From Brachyhypopomus gauderio (taxonomy: Eukaryota > Chordata > Actinopteri > Gymnotiformes > Hypopomidae), in NCBI RefSeq assembly GCF_052324685.1, contig NC_135218.1, forward strand, positions 21,720,527 to 21,784,526: a stretch of DNA of 64,000 nt. Reading direction: 5' to 3'. Positions 11,421-46,926 of the stretch are shown one piece after another. Within the stretch, counting starts at the first letter, position 1. Each line of letters starts with the position of its first letter. The position numbers and the translations under genes are program-made. A model generated the notes under the pieces. It had not been told where the DNA came from, did not search any database, and was given only the letters and a program-made list of their open reading frames with translations.

Positions 11421-12843
11421 ATGGGACGAAAGAAAAAGAAGCAGATGAAGCCTTGGTGCTGGTATCCTTTATAAGCTTTTAAACAGAAGTTTTTCAAGTC
11501 AGAAGACCGATACCTTGTTAGCCGGATTATTTGCTCCAGAGTTAGCAACACTAGCGAGCTAGCTGGCCGCTTTGTTGGCTAGCACACAGCAGCTAGCCGT
11601 GCGTGCTAACCAGCTAATACACACAATCACGGGACTCGTTCGTTTGGATATAAACTATAAATGTACGTTACGACATTTCGCGTATTGCTGTTGAACTTGA
11701 CGGTGAATGGCATTTAAATGTTCAACCAGATGCGCCGCATAACGTTGTCTTGGCGTGGCGTTCCCTTTACCAGCTCTGGTTTTGCTAGCTAGTAAAGTTT
11801 ACTGGCATTGTCAGGCTTTACTTCTCTAATGTGAGAAGAGATGAGTAAGTTATTGGAGTACTGTCCCTTTAACAATAATACTAACAACAATAACAACTAA
11901 CCTAGCTAGTTAACGTGTTATAATCCACGTTAATGTTGTATATTTGGCGACATTATTTAGCTAGGTAATTTCTTATTCCGGTCGGTTGTTTAAATTCTGT
12001 GTGCTGCCATATGTTGGTAGCTACGTGTCCTCACAACGACCCTACACACCTTAATCAACTGTACAAGGTACTGTAACAGAGACTTCGACGATGAGAAGAT
12101 TCTGATCCAACATCAAAAAGCAAAACATTTCAAATGCCACATATGTCACAAAAAACTTTACACAGGGCCTGGTTTAGCTATACACTGTATGCAGGTAAGT
12201 GTCACACTATGAAGGAGTAGTATGTGTGTGTATTTTTTTAATTGTCAGATCATTGAGTCATTAATATGTTGACTTAATTCCAGGTGCACAAAGAAACAAT
12301 AGATGGGGTTCCAAATGCAATACCAGGCAGAACCGACATAGAGTTGGAAATCTATGGCATGGAAGGAATTCCAGAAAAAGATATGCAAGAACGCAGACGG
12401 GTGCTTGAACAGAAGTCTCAGGGTATGAAATTGCTGCAGGTTTCTCTCAGTTCAGTTGCACTAATTGATGGATTGATTGATGGTCATTGGTTGGTTGGGA
12501 GCAGAAAGCCAAAAGAAAAAGCAGAACCAGGATGACTCCGATGAGGATGAAGATGACGATGAACCTGGTCCATCCTTCCAGCAGCCTGTCACTCAGCCAC
12601 CAACAGCTTACATGCCCACCATGGCCCAGCCAGGTGTACCCCCCAATCCTGGCATGCCCCCTGCTAGCTACTCAGGCAAGTATACTCTGCAAAGCAAAGT
12701 TTCTTTATTATTATGCTAGTATTCCAAAATGAACAATTTACTCATGAATGGGGCATTTACTTTGGGAAGTAGTAAAGTTTGCAGGGTTTTGTGTGTGTGA
12801 CTGTTTTGCACATCTGTGAAAGTTCATTAATGGAGGCCTGCGT

Positions 12844-12878
<35 letters not shown>

Positions 12879-15248
12879 GTATGCCACCTATGATGCCAGG
12901 TGTACCACCTATGATGCATGGAATGCCACCGATGATGCCAGGCATGCCACCAGGGTAGGTTACTAGTTAGCAGATGAACATATTTGAATTTATAGTGTCA
13001 TTATTATTGTAACATTAATTTTGTTTGTGTGTACATTTGCTAGCATGATGCCAATGGGGGGGATGATGGCCCCAGGCCATGGAATGCCCCCAATGATGCC
13101 GGGCATCCCCCCAGGTAGGGTTTCATTTTTTTGATCATTGTTTCCGAACAGTAAAATATCTTTATTCTTTTCTTTATAAAAAAAAAAAGCGAATGATCTC
13201 ACCTTTTGGAAGGGTTCATACCCCACCTAGCTTAGCATCCCTTCCCTGGTTTTACAATTCTGGTTTTCTAATTTATATAAACACGACATTGTTCAGTACT
13301 ATAGCTGCTCGTCCAGGGGACTGTGTTACAGTCATGTGTGGCTGTGCAGGAATGCCTCCTCATGTGGCCAGGCCTGGGATGCCGCCCGTTGCCCAGACAG
13401 CACCAGTTGCGGTTCCAGTAGTGCCAGCCAGACCAGCTGTGCCCGCAGCCCAGTCCACCGCTACCAAGCCGCTCTTCCCCAGTGCTGTACAGGTACAGTT
13501 AACTCCGGTACACATGCCTACGGCTCCATTATGGTACAGGTCTATAGATGTTACCTGTAGTTCAGGAACCTTGCATCCTGGTTGTCGGCACATAGATGGT
13601 TGAATGTGTTCTGTTTGCTTGGTTATGGTGTGGGGTATGTCTGGGTGTTTGCTGCATTTATTTATTGGCAGACCTGAGTATTTATAGAATTATTGCTGGA
13701 TTACAGTCTTGCAACCAATCATTTATTATGATCAGTATTGGTTGCATATTGAACTGAACACGCAGTCAGCCACCTTATTCCGTTTTTGGGTGATCTGTTG
13801 TTTGATTTCATGAGTAAGGCACTGGAAGGTGTGATTTCAGGTAAGGCACTGGAATGTCACACCAATAACAAAATGTTCCAGTATTTAGAAATATTCCAAT
13901 GGTTATATGGATATCAGAAATCTAGTCTGAAATGTCTGAAATGAAACGGGCGTGTGTAGAGGAGTCAGCCCAAAGACGTTCACGATGACTAATTTGGAAT
14001 TGTCACTTTGAAAATTCATCACCCCAGCCAACGTGACAAATCTATGAAATTCATTCAGCAGAGGTAAATGCTTAGCCTCGTAACCATTGGTAACGGCTGT
14101 TTCATGTCAGTAAACTACAATTGATTTGAAAAGCAAAAGCCATTACAACCTGCCACGTTTGTTTGTAGATAATGGGAAAGTCTTGTCCAGTGCCTCATTT
14201 TTACCGTTTATATAGACTCTGAAGATGATGTCTAATGTGACGCTACCTAAATTCCACTCCCCCCAGGCTCAGCAGACGGGGCCTCCCTCCACCAGCTCTG
14301 AGCCCCCCAAGCCAACATTCCCAGCCTACACCCAGCCTCCGACCACCTCCTCCCCCTCTGGCCCTGCTAGTAGCACTGTGGCCAAGCCCCCAGCCACAGT
14401 CGCCAGCAAGCCAGCTGCCCTCGCCACCGGCAGTGCTACCAGTAAGTTGATCCACCCTGATGAGGATGTCTCGCTGGTAAGTGCTCGAGTGGCTTCCGTC
14501 ATTATCCTCCTATTTGACAGTAAGTAATGATTACTGATGAGTGGTGACTATTTTTTTTTTTTTAAGTGGATCGTTTTAGTAAGAAAAATCAATGTTAAAC
14601 GCTACTTGAACTGGAAGGTTGCACCCCTATCCGAAGATGTCTGATTGTGGTCTGTTTGTTTTCTTGTCTCCCCCCCCCACCTGCTACCTATGAAGGAGGA
14701 GAGGCGAGCTCAGCTGCCTAGATATCAGAGGCTGATGCCCAGACCTGGGCAGCCTCCTGCTGCTGTAGTTGTAGCAGCGCCCTCTAGTGCAGCAGTAGGA
14801 GCACTGCCCCCACAACAGCCTACCGTCAGGCACCCGATGCATGGTGAGCCCAAACGGAGAAGACTTTGTCTTTGAGTAAATGTAATGTTCTAATCTGCAA
14901 ATGCTTGACTAGTCTTTGCTTTGCCTGTAATTAGTCCATGTTTTGCCATTGATAGAAAAAAGTAACTGGTTTTTCATCAATGGTCTATGCAGAAGTGTAA
15001 GGAGCAGAAACTTAACCTAAAGATAACCACATCTGAATTCTTGGCCTTGTTGGGTTGTTTGTAGATTTTATGCCCTGGCTTCTGTTAAGCATGTCTTTTG
15101 TTGTTCTGCAGGTCAGTATGGCGCACCTCCTCAGGGAATGCCGGGCTATATGCCTGCTTACGGACAGATGCCCACTTACCAGGGCGGGCCCCCAGGCCCA
15201 CCTATGGGCATGAGGCCGCCCGTCATGTCTCCAGGCAGCCGGTACTGA
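11421..15248 (+). CDS. znf207: Zinc finger protein 207 / BuGZ, complete
   Basis: Ten exons: 11421-11461, 12068-12194, 12284-12422, 12505-12675, 12879-12954, 13044-13114, 13350-13492, 14267-14476, 14696-14843, 15112-15248, encoding 420 aa (human about 478). The start [16 protein letters not shown] is nearly identical to vertebrate ZNF207. Two N-terminal C2H2 zinc fingers ([20 protein letters not shown], then CHICHKKL) are followed by an acidic stretch ([11 protein letters not shown]) and a long Pro/Gly/Met-rich disordered region (MPPMMPG repeats) that in the family drives phase separation and microtubule/tubulin binding. The BUB3-binding GLEBS motif [19 protein letters not shown] is encoded across the exon 8/9 junction. 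The product acts in the nucleus and on spindles, stabilising BUB3 and aiding kinetochore attachment. Exon 4 ends with a non-canonical GC donor (12676-12677), required by the reading frame. Poly(A) signals follow at 15347 and 15734. Confidence 0.95.
12847..12876 (+). repeat. (GT)n tract abutting the znf207 exon 5 acceptor
   Basis: About 15 GT units run into the 3' splice site (tgtgtgtag at 12870-12878), replacing a conventional polypyrimidine tract. In the transcript this is a UG repeat. Confidence 0.9.
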
Positions 15249-15346
15249 GCCAGACCCTTCACCCCGCTATGCTTGGAGGTGACCCCTTTTTCTCATGTAG
15301 AGCATGTAGAATGCTGTTTACTCAACCCCCCCCACCCAGAGGGGCA

Positions 15347-15739
15347 AATAAAAACATGCCCTGTATATCTCCGAAGACAACACATGGGACAATGTCACGC
15401 ACTAAGACATATGAAGAGATCGATATCAGTGGTGCGGCTGAAGAGTGGCTTTTCTTTCTTCTCTATAGTTTCCGTCAGGTTGTACACGTACAGTGATAGT
15501 GGTTCATAACCCCCATTGCTTCCAGGCAAGTCCCCAGTAATTCTAGTAATCGTTCTGTTTCGTTGGTGTGCGCCTGTGAAGCCTTCGCAGCGCCGCAACG
15601 CGCTGTTGGACTCTTCTAGTCCCCAACGTGTGATTGGTGAGGGCTTCCAAGTGCTGTTCTGTGTTTTGTGTATCACTCTTTAATTCAGGGTTTCAATTCC
15701 AGTAAATGGGTGTTTGTTTGCATTATGAATTGTAATAAA
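15347..15739 (+). other. znf207 poly(A) signals
   Basis: AATAAA hexamers at 15347-15352 (about 100 bp after the stop) and 15734-15739 mark two candidate 3' ends for znf207. Confidence 0.6.
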
Positions 15740-17680
15740 ACTGCTTCGTTTTATTTCTCCTCTCAACTTTGCTTTGTTTTTGAGGGGTTTTTGTTTGTTT
15801 TTTTGAGTGTCTCCACTGAACCATGGATTCGTCAGGCAGGTTGGTCCTTTAGGTAAAGCCATAAGTCAATACTAACATTTAATAAGAGTAATCCCAGTTA
15901 CTCAAGTACTAGTGTGTCACAGTGTGTCTGCCCTTGCAGAAGCAATGTTGCTCTCTCCATGCTCAGAGGTGAAACGATTAAAAAGTAAGTTGCAACACCT
16001 TCTTACTGTACAAGACCGGGACTCTGTCTATGTTTACATTGCATGACAGACTTTCAGAATCTTTCTAACTGGGTTTCATTTTTGTCTTGCTTGTAAGGCT
16101 GGGTGGTGTGGAGCGCACAACGTTGGTGCATAATCGCAAATGCAACCTTCACAATGTTCATGTTTAAGACATTCAGGTCAGAGGTTTATTTGCTTAGGTA
16201 TTACGGTAAAATGAGGGATGATTTTCATTTCCCCTATTAAACTGTAAATATCCTGCATAACTATTCCACTTAATGCCAGTAAATTTCTTTAGTGTGCATG
16301 CTGATTGCCATCCCAGTGATGGTAGTCATCGGCCGTGTCACTCAGCCCTACGTGCCTGTTTTTAATATGTTGGACTGGTTATAAAATGGCTCCAGAGCAG
16401 GGAGACTCGGTGGTCAGCAGGTAAGGTGCTTCACCATGTGGTGAGGATGACGGGAAGTAAAGTGGAATTGCGCCGTCTTCTTTTCTCTGGTAATGCATCC
16501 GAAAGCACAGTTCCTCTATTCTTAAGCAATATGCAGAAGTATACGGTTAAAGATAAGATTTAGTTCTTTGTTTCATGCCCTTCTCTTTCTGTTTGTGATT
16601 TTTTTTTTCATTGCAAGGTTTGTGTTGTAAATTACATCACTGTGTTGAGATATTAAATGCATATTTGGGTGAGGTGGCTGATTAAATTGCATTTCTGTCG
16701 CTCAGTCAAACAGTTAAGGATGGATTTCTTGTGGTTCTTGTTGATTTGATTCTCTAGCTTTGTTAGCCTCATACACATCTGGACTTTCCCAGGTTTCATA
16801 GTTTTAAATTCCTTATGTGTCTACCAAATCAGAATTACCCTGTCCCTGGCCTGCCAGAGTTGGTTTGTTTTCATCCAAGATGCCAACAAACAAGATGACT
16901 TTAGCCATAGCCTGACATTATCTGTAATTCTGTTTCACAATAGTTTTTTCTGGGCCTGATAAGCCACTCTGGATCTGAGTCGTGATATAACTAATGAAAT
17001 TTAAAATAGAACTGTAGGTTAAGCCAGTCTGTAAGCCCAGATCCACATCAAGAGTAAAAGGATGTGCTTTTAGTGAATGTTATGGTAGGGTTTGGTGTAA
17101 ACTACACTACCTAAAATATGCTATTTCGGTGCAGTGCGATCAAAAATAAATGCTTGAAATTTAGTTTAAATCTGATGGGTCCCATCTGTAAGCTATATGG
17201 TCATCCAGATATTCTGAGGTGGTGGGTCACTACTTTGACACGTTAGGATGAAGGGACCGTAAACACAAGACGATGTGCCAACCTCACGTCGGCATCTCAT
17301 CAGCGGGCCGAGCTGATGGAATTTTTACAATGGAGTACACATTCATCTCCTTTAAAGCTTCAGAGCTGTTTGAATTATTTGTTGGGCAAAGTGCTGTTGA
17401 ATCACTGGTCATTTTGTTGGAGTCAGTCGCGCTCCAGGAAGGATGATTTCTCGGATATACTTTGGTGGATATTACATCAATCGCTCCTCACAGAATGAAG
17501 TGATCCTCTTATCTGTCTTTGAATGTACAGAAATGTAAATGCTGTTTCAGTAAATTCAGTAAAATGAGCTGAATGGCATGCAGTAGTCTCAATCTATGAT
17601 GCGGTTCAGATAGTATTGCTGATGGACCTAACGCAAACTTGGTTCATCTGATCTACAAAACCACCGTGGGTTTATATAAT
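15740..17680. other. Intergenic DNA, nothing recognised
   Basis: No exon, RNA gene or transposon was recognised on either strand. Part may be a longer znf207 3' UTR. Confidence 0.4.
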
Positions 17681-18180
17681 ACTTTTGGCAGTGTGTGTGT
17701 GTGTATATATGTGTGTATATATAACCCACTACATGAAGCTCTCTGCGCACTGTTCCTGGGCTAATATGAAGGCCACATGAAGTGTGGATGCCTGTAGTGA
17801 CTGACTGCAGAAAGTTGCCAACATCTTCGCACTATGTGCTTCAGCATCTGCTGACCCCGCTCTCTGTCAGTTTACGTGTCCTACCACTTCATGGTTGCTG
17901 TCGTTCCCAAACACTTCCATTCTCTTATAATACAGCTGACAGTCGACTGTGGAATATTTAGGTGTCATCCTATCACAGTTCCATGCTGGAAGTCACTGAA
18001 CTCCTGTGAGCGACCCATTCTTTCACAAATGTTTGATAAAACAGTCTGCATGCCTAGGTGCTTAATTTTATACACGTGTGGCCATGGACATGATTGGAAC
18101 ACCTGATTCCGATGGGTGAGTGAATCCTTTTGGCAATATTGTGTGTGTATATACACACATACATACATACTCATATATAC
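17681..18180. mobile_element. Tc1/mariner-type MITE remnants
   Basis: The phrase 'acttttggca' at 17682-17691 and 'ccttttggcaatattgtgtg' at 18127-18146 correspond to the terminal sequence 'tacttttggcaatatagtgta' seen more intact at 23682-23701. Between them, 'catggacatgattggaacacctgatt' type sequence (18085-18110) precedes the end as in common fish Tc1-like MITEs. Each end runs straight into TG/TA microsatellite sequence. No transposase is present. Confidence 0.5.
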
Positions 18181-18396
18181 ACACATAGTTTAAGGGACGT
18201 TTTGTGGAACAGAGGCAGTTGTTTTGCAACATTTGCGTGACAGTGAACTTGAATTTCCTGCTTCTCGTTGGTTGGTTGAGGCCCTTCACACGAAGCACGG
18301 GGGCCACGCCAGATATCGTTTCACGCATTCAAGCGAGTTCGGTTGTTAGTGGTTGGACCGTTTCGTAAACGCGCATTAATTAATGAGAAATCCATA

Positions 18397-21300
18397 ATGA
18401 AGTATTCCCATGTTTTTGTGTGGTTTGCTGTCACCTTCTCAGTCACTGGTAAGTAAATTTCTTCATGCCTGTGTTTGGTGTGTAGTTTTGAAGTTTGCCT
18501 TAATAAAAATAGAATACAATGAACATACTGCGTACGCGTTATTTAACAATTATAACTAACACTTGTGACCTCAAATGCTAATAGATTTGTTTACTATATA
18601 GTTCTATCACAACATATGACTATGTCTGTTCTCTCCCAGTGTATGGAGAAATAGAGTTTCTCCACAGGCGAAGGAACGAATCCGTCAAGTTTACCTGTGT
18701 GTCCAAAAAGGTCGATAAACCTTTTGCTTTAAGTCTCTATCGGGACTGGATGCTACCTGCAAAAGTCTTATATTATAACCTAGACGTTCATCCGGTTATT
18801 CACGACAAAGCGGACAGAATCTCCGTGGAGAAAAACCAATCGCCCCTAAATGTGACTGTGAGCATCACAAACCTGCGAGGAGCCGACACCAACCTATACA
18901 GCTGTGTTTTCTTTTACGAGCGACCAACACATTTTTATAACGATACTGTGAAGTTTTTCCTCTACGTCGAAGACCCTGGTCAGTAAACCTCAGTACCCTT
19001 GACAAGATATCGTAACAATTTGTTTTCTTTGTTATTATTCACCTAAGGATAAAAACTGTTATAAACGAAGTTTGTGTACAAACAGTGAGAAAACACACAC
19101 ACACACAGGGCAGGTAAAGTGAATGTATTCTTGCCATGATTTTTAAACTTAAGCAAACCTTGCATTTGCAAGTTTAACAACCACAGTCTATCTGTAGTTT
19201 TTCTACCTCTAAATGAAAAGCAATCTAATTATAGAAGTCCATTTATATTCATAAAATGCAAAATGTGATATTTAATACCTCTATTTTCAAACAGGCGGTG
19301 TGTTCTGATTTCAGAACGGTGCTTGGCCATCTGCAGTCTCCAACAGCTGCTATAAAATAAGAACGCTGTTAAGAAAAACTACAACCTTGCAGTAATGGGG
19401 GAACTGCGGTGTTTAAAAAAGTTAATACTTCTTTCCACCCCACTTGACGAATGCTTCATCAGTGACTCGTTTGAACAAAGTGGGAGTTTTAGTTTGTTGG
19501 GTTTTTTTTAGTTGTTTTGCTGCACCGATAATTAAAAAAATAATAATTTCCTTCACGTTATGTTGGGACCATCTCAACCTGCATGCAAAGTTTGCATTCA
19601 AGCCACCAGAGCATGCAGAATTACAGTGTCCATCTGCAAGCTCATCTTACCCGTGTCTCTCATGTAGTTGCATGAATTTGTCTCTGGTGTTGAGCCTTCC
19701 TCTTCTCCTGCTCCTTGAGTAACTAGTTTTTATTACAGACCATTGCATGTTGTGAATTTCTTCTTCATGAAAAACTCTATTTCAGGCCAACGTCTGTTCC
19801 TCAAAAGTATTGCAGCATTTTTTTAAGGGGCTTTGCTTTTACAGACTGGCATGTTGCACTTTTCACAGTACGCTCTGCCGTTTCAGAGGAGCCATGCTCC
19901 TGCCGTTGTAGGATGGAGAGGAATATTTCGCCTTCCGGCTTCATGATGAGTTCCTCAAAGGACCATCTGAAGGATCATCTCAACAATGTTCAGTCCAAAG
20001 CCTCTAAGGCAAAATGGCAACTAAAATATTGAGAACTAAACACCAAACTGGTTAAAATACCAGTGGAAATAAAGTTTGAAGACCGACCTTTACAGGAGAA
20101 CAAAACCTCTGTTAGTGGGCCTACACGATGATATTTCAAGTACCACTTGATCATACCTTTTAGAAACGAAAGTTCCCCACAATGTGAACAATGGTGGGTG
20201 TTTCAAACCAGACAGAAATAGGTGAGAAGCTGTAATATCACATTAAATACTGCATTAATAATCTCGCTGTCTGCCACAGAGTGGCTATGAAACCATTTCA
20301 GCCATCCTTCAGTCAACTGCTCGATGACCTCAGATCCTGATCTGGAATCAGCATGAGGTGCTCAGAAATATGCAGAGAAATATATCAAGAGAACCTGGGT
20401 GCAATGAAACAACTGCTGAAATCTCTAAACTATAATCTTGTAAACTAGTCTAAACTGGTAAATGTCAGATGCAACAGGGTGTTGCTTTTACATTTTGGTA
20501 AATGTCAGATGCAACAGGTGAATGGTACTATTTGTTAAATCGAGAGATGTTTGCATGCCTAGAAGCTTTTAACCAAACAATCTGATAATCTGTTTATAGC
20601 AGCAGGGACTACTTAGAGCAGCACATCTTCACAGGGGCTTTTTGAAGTAGGTGTCAGGTGTGGCGAGAGCCCACACCAACAGTGCTAAAGCTCTAACAGA
20701 CACGCAAATAATGTTATGGGCACATGGCCTCACATTACCCATCTCTGATCTGTTTAAGAAATGAAAGTGTGAATGTACCTTCAGTTTTGAAATGAAACGG
20801 GCTGACCAAGCATGCGTGTGGTGCATCAATCAAAGTCTCTGTGTATTTAAACAGACATTCTTCCACAATGCACAGACGAATATATTAAGACCAGGGGTGG
20901 CGTGCATAGTAATAACGTACAACGTTTTGATGTCCATTCTGTCTTTCTTGTAGTTCGTGAACCATGCATCTGTAAGGCGTTGGTGTACTCCCTGTCTGCT
21001 GCCTCAGGACTGCTCTTTCTCTGTGTGCTGGGCTTCGCTGTCACCATCTGGGTGAGTATGACTGTGTACTGCGACTGTAGCACCGTACTGTAGGACTCTG
21101 ACTTGATTTGCAACACTCACTCTCTTACTGGATGGCACTTTTTAAGTCAGCGTCTCTCCTCTTTGTGCCAGTGTGTTTTAATCAGTAGAAGGGCAAACAG
21201 CGGAAGGGGAGGCTATGTCTGACAAATCTCATCCTGAAAAAAAATGTCAGTTTTGTTTTGATTGATTCACCCATGTGCTGACTACCTTGTTTACACCCGC

Positions 21301-21602
21301 GTGCTGTAAGAGACGGTTGGGGTTTTTTTTTTTTAACACCTCTGAGTGATACGGAGCGTGTGTGTGAACTCCTCCCTTGTGCCCGCTTCCTCTGTGTCTC
21401 TCAGAAGAAACCGTCCAGCCAACCAAAAGCACTGGCAGTTCCCGTGTACGAGGAGATGAACGGAGTGCATCAAACTAAAGCGAGAGATGGTAATGGTTTC
21501 CTGAGCCTTCTGACTGAAGACTCTACACACGGCAGTTTATACTCACAGCCACACAAGGAGAACCCCTACACGAATGCACAAAACAAGGCACTTTGCCGCT
21601 GA
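18397..21602 (+). CDS. CD7-like single-Ig transmembrane receptor
   Basis: Four exons in consistent phase, 18397-18448, 18640-18978, 20954-21051 and 21405-21602, encode about 228 aa. Exon 1 gives a signal peptide (MKYSHVFVWFAVTFSVT). Exon 2 encodes one V-type Ig domain: FTCVSKK (first Cys), RDWMLP (core Trp) and the GADTNLYSC motif (second Cys). Exon 3 encodes a short juxtamembrane stretch and a hydrophobic membrane segment (LSAASGLLFLCVLGFAVTIW). Exon 4 is the cytoplasmic tail with VPVYEEM, a YxxM motif like the YEDM of human CD7 that binds PI3K p85, plus further tyrosines (SLYSQ, NPYT). Together these favour a teleost CD7-like T/NK-cell surface protein. Human CD7 is elsewhere on 17q, so orthology is inferred from domain plan and tail, not synteny. 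A missing stalk exon in the 2 kb intron 2 cannot be excluded. Confidence 0.75.
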
Positions 21603-23217
21603 TCTCCCAATACCACATTATCTTCCCCCTCAGCACACTCCCTTATCAGCGTCTCACTCACCACTATTGTGATATCTGACCATGGGGCACAAAACATCAC
21701 ATGGCATTCGTCACACATCATGCAGAAGGGGTCAGACAGGAATTGTTGTAACGCTGTTTCCTGTTAGCTGTTGTAACATATCTTGCTTAAAAGCGCAACA
21801 GCTGGGTATGAGGAGGTTTTGGACACGCGTCACCAGGCAGGATGAGGAAGCTGAGAGCAGATTGCAGGGGCCCTGCCCTGCCTCAAAGGTAGCAGAAGAA
21901 AATGAAGATTTTCTCCAAGTATTAAAAAATGAGCAAACTTACGCAGGCTTAGTTTTTTGTACTCCGCGATTGCATGTTAATACTTGGCTAATGCTTTGGA
22001 AAAGGACACCCAAGTAGGTGTGAAGGACAATCTTTCACATCGTTTCTGTCAGCTCCCTTTATTTTTCTGAGTACTGCACATGTTATTGATTTATGATTTT
22101 AACAAATTTTAGCATTATTGCCATTTAGAGTATTATTTCAATATATTAAAAAATGTTTTGCACTTGGCTCTAAAACTGCTATGTATTACAAATAATAAAA
22201 TAGAATGCATTCTTTTCTCATTCATTCTTGGTGTATTCATGAAACTACATGGCCCTCTTGGAGGTCTGTGTGAGCTACTTACTGGGTCTGGGCAGGTATT
22301 GATCAATCACTATAAAATAATTCAAATTCATTTGGCTCATTCGAAAACATTTCAACTAACCACACTCCAGGCATACACAATACAGACATATGGAACCCCA
22401 AACAAAACGTTTACTGTCTGTGGGGAGCTGTTTATTTAAAACTTCGGGATAGATGGAAAGAAACAAGCCTTGTAATGATACAGTGGCAGTTCTGTACAGG
22501 TGCATAGCACTTTGCCTGACAGGAAGGATGGGGTTCACAAACCCCTGTAAGCCTCTGGTAGCAGCTCTTTCACTATTAGGATATTAGGGGCCCACTGAAG
22601 CATGCAGACACGTTCTCAGATAGACTCAGGGGCTGTGTAGCACAGGGATAGATTGCCAAGCTCCTAAGACTTCTGGGAGACGTAGTCTTCCAGATTTGAG
22701 AGGGCTGACTTAAGGATTAATGACTTAAGTTAATGGCTTTCTGCAAGATCTATGACGTGCACGCTATATAGAAAAGCAGCCCACAAGTAATGGCTTGTAA
22801 ATCAGCAAATCTGAAGTCTTTGAACAGCACTCCTGTCTTCATTGCTTTGGTCATTACAGCATCTCTATGGGCAGCGCTATCTTTGGCCCAGCCCCTTAAT
22901 TTACATAGGCAATCCAATGCTCCCCTTTCCTGCAGTTTCACACTGAAACAATAAATATTCTTTATTCACACTATCATATTTACACTGTTCATTTTGTTAC
23001 GGTTTCATAATTGTGCATATTTCCACTCAATATGTCCTCCAAAAATCAAAAATAGAATGACAGAAGGAGAATTATTAATGTATTAGCATGATGTGAGCAT
23101 GTTTAATACAAAACCAAACACGGTCACACATATTCATCTATCAGCATGTGAGAGAGAAGCTGAATAAATAAGTGAATAAATGACTGAGAAACTAGGAGGT
23201 AGCCAGAGAGAGAGAGA

Positions 23218-23262
<45 letters not shown>

Positions 23263-23301
23263 AGCAGGAGTGTTTTAAATGTTTCTGCAGGTGTTGGTGG
23301 A
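21603..23301. other. Convergent 3' ends of the CD7-like gene and rhot1
   Basis: The two genes face each other here. The stretch is probably 3' UTR of both plus a short spacer. An AATAAA on the minus strand (tttatt, 22961-22966) lies 336 bp beyond the rhot1 stop and is a plausible poly(A) signal. A (TG)n array at 23219-23257 lies in the presumed rhot1 3' UTR. No other gene was seen. Confidence 0.5.
23219..23257. repeat. (TG)n microsatellite in the rhot1 3' UTR
   Basis: About 19 TG units on the plus strand, preceded by a short GA-repeat; CA repeat in the rhot1 transcript. Confidence 0.9.
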
Positions 23302-46082
<22,781 letters not shown>

Positions 46083-46926
46083 CTTTCCCAGTTCCGATAT
46101 AAGATTTTAGAAATCTACGAACAGGGCGCATTTAAACTGTCACGCAGGTAACGCAACTGCCTGTGATGTTGAGTTATCAGGCAGGCGCATCAGCCGGGCT
46201 CACCATCCCCACCTCCTGCTCAGAGGTGACCTACATTAACTCACTCTGTTTAACCGATGCATCGCCTCGTTTGTCTTTGGGATCAAATACTATTGTAATT
46301 TTCTAACAAATAACGTGGGACAACCACGGTTAAGGTCGTCCTTCTGCCCGTCGGTATATCCCGCACACTCCAGTGCTAAGACACAGCAGTCGCAAGTTGC
46401 TGTCAACGTAGTGCAGTGCACGCCTCCTCCCTCCTGACCGCCAACGTAGCGACGGGTCGTGCACGGAGACAATTCAGACACCGCAGAACGAAAACGTGAA
46501 GCAGCTTTCCAAGAAACCTGATCCCTCAAAAAAATATTAACATGCAATGTTTATTGTGTGAAAGTCGTTAATGTAAACACAAAGGTTTTCAACGGCCATT
46601 TCAAATATGAGGTTTAATGTTTGAGAATAGCATGCGTAGGTTTCTCTTTACATAAAGTGTGTTTTATGCATATGTATAGATTGAAAATATGTACATATGA
46701 AAAGATCTTGAGTCTGACAAGATCTTGAGTGATGGTGAGGTAGAGACACTGAGACATGCACCAATAATTAGAATGGCATTGCTTATGTGAGATTTACATA
46801 CATTTACAGTCTAGAAGACAAAACAGCAGGTATCATATATCAACAGTATGGCCTATTTTTATCAATAGTTATGATTATATATTTTCTTTCTATGCCTAGT
46901 GGAGTTTGTTTTTTTTTAAAGCCATA
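46083..46926. other. rhot1 upstream region
   Basis: Immediately upstream of the rhot1 start (46082) the DNA is moderately GC-rich with CpGs up to about 46500, consistent with a TATA-less promoter, but no specific element can be defended. The remainder is AT-rich without features. Confidence 0.4.
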
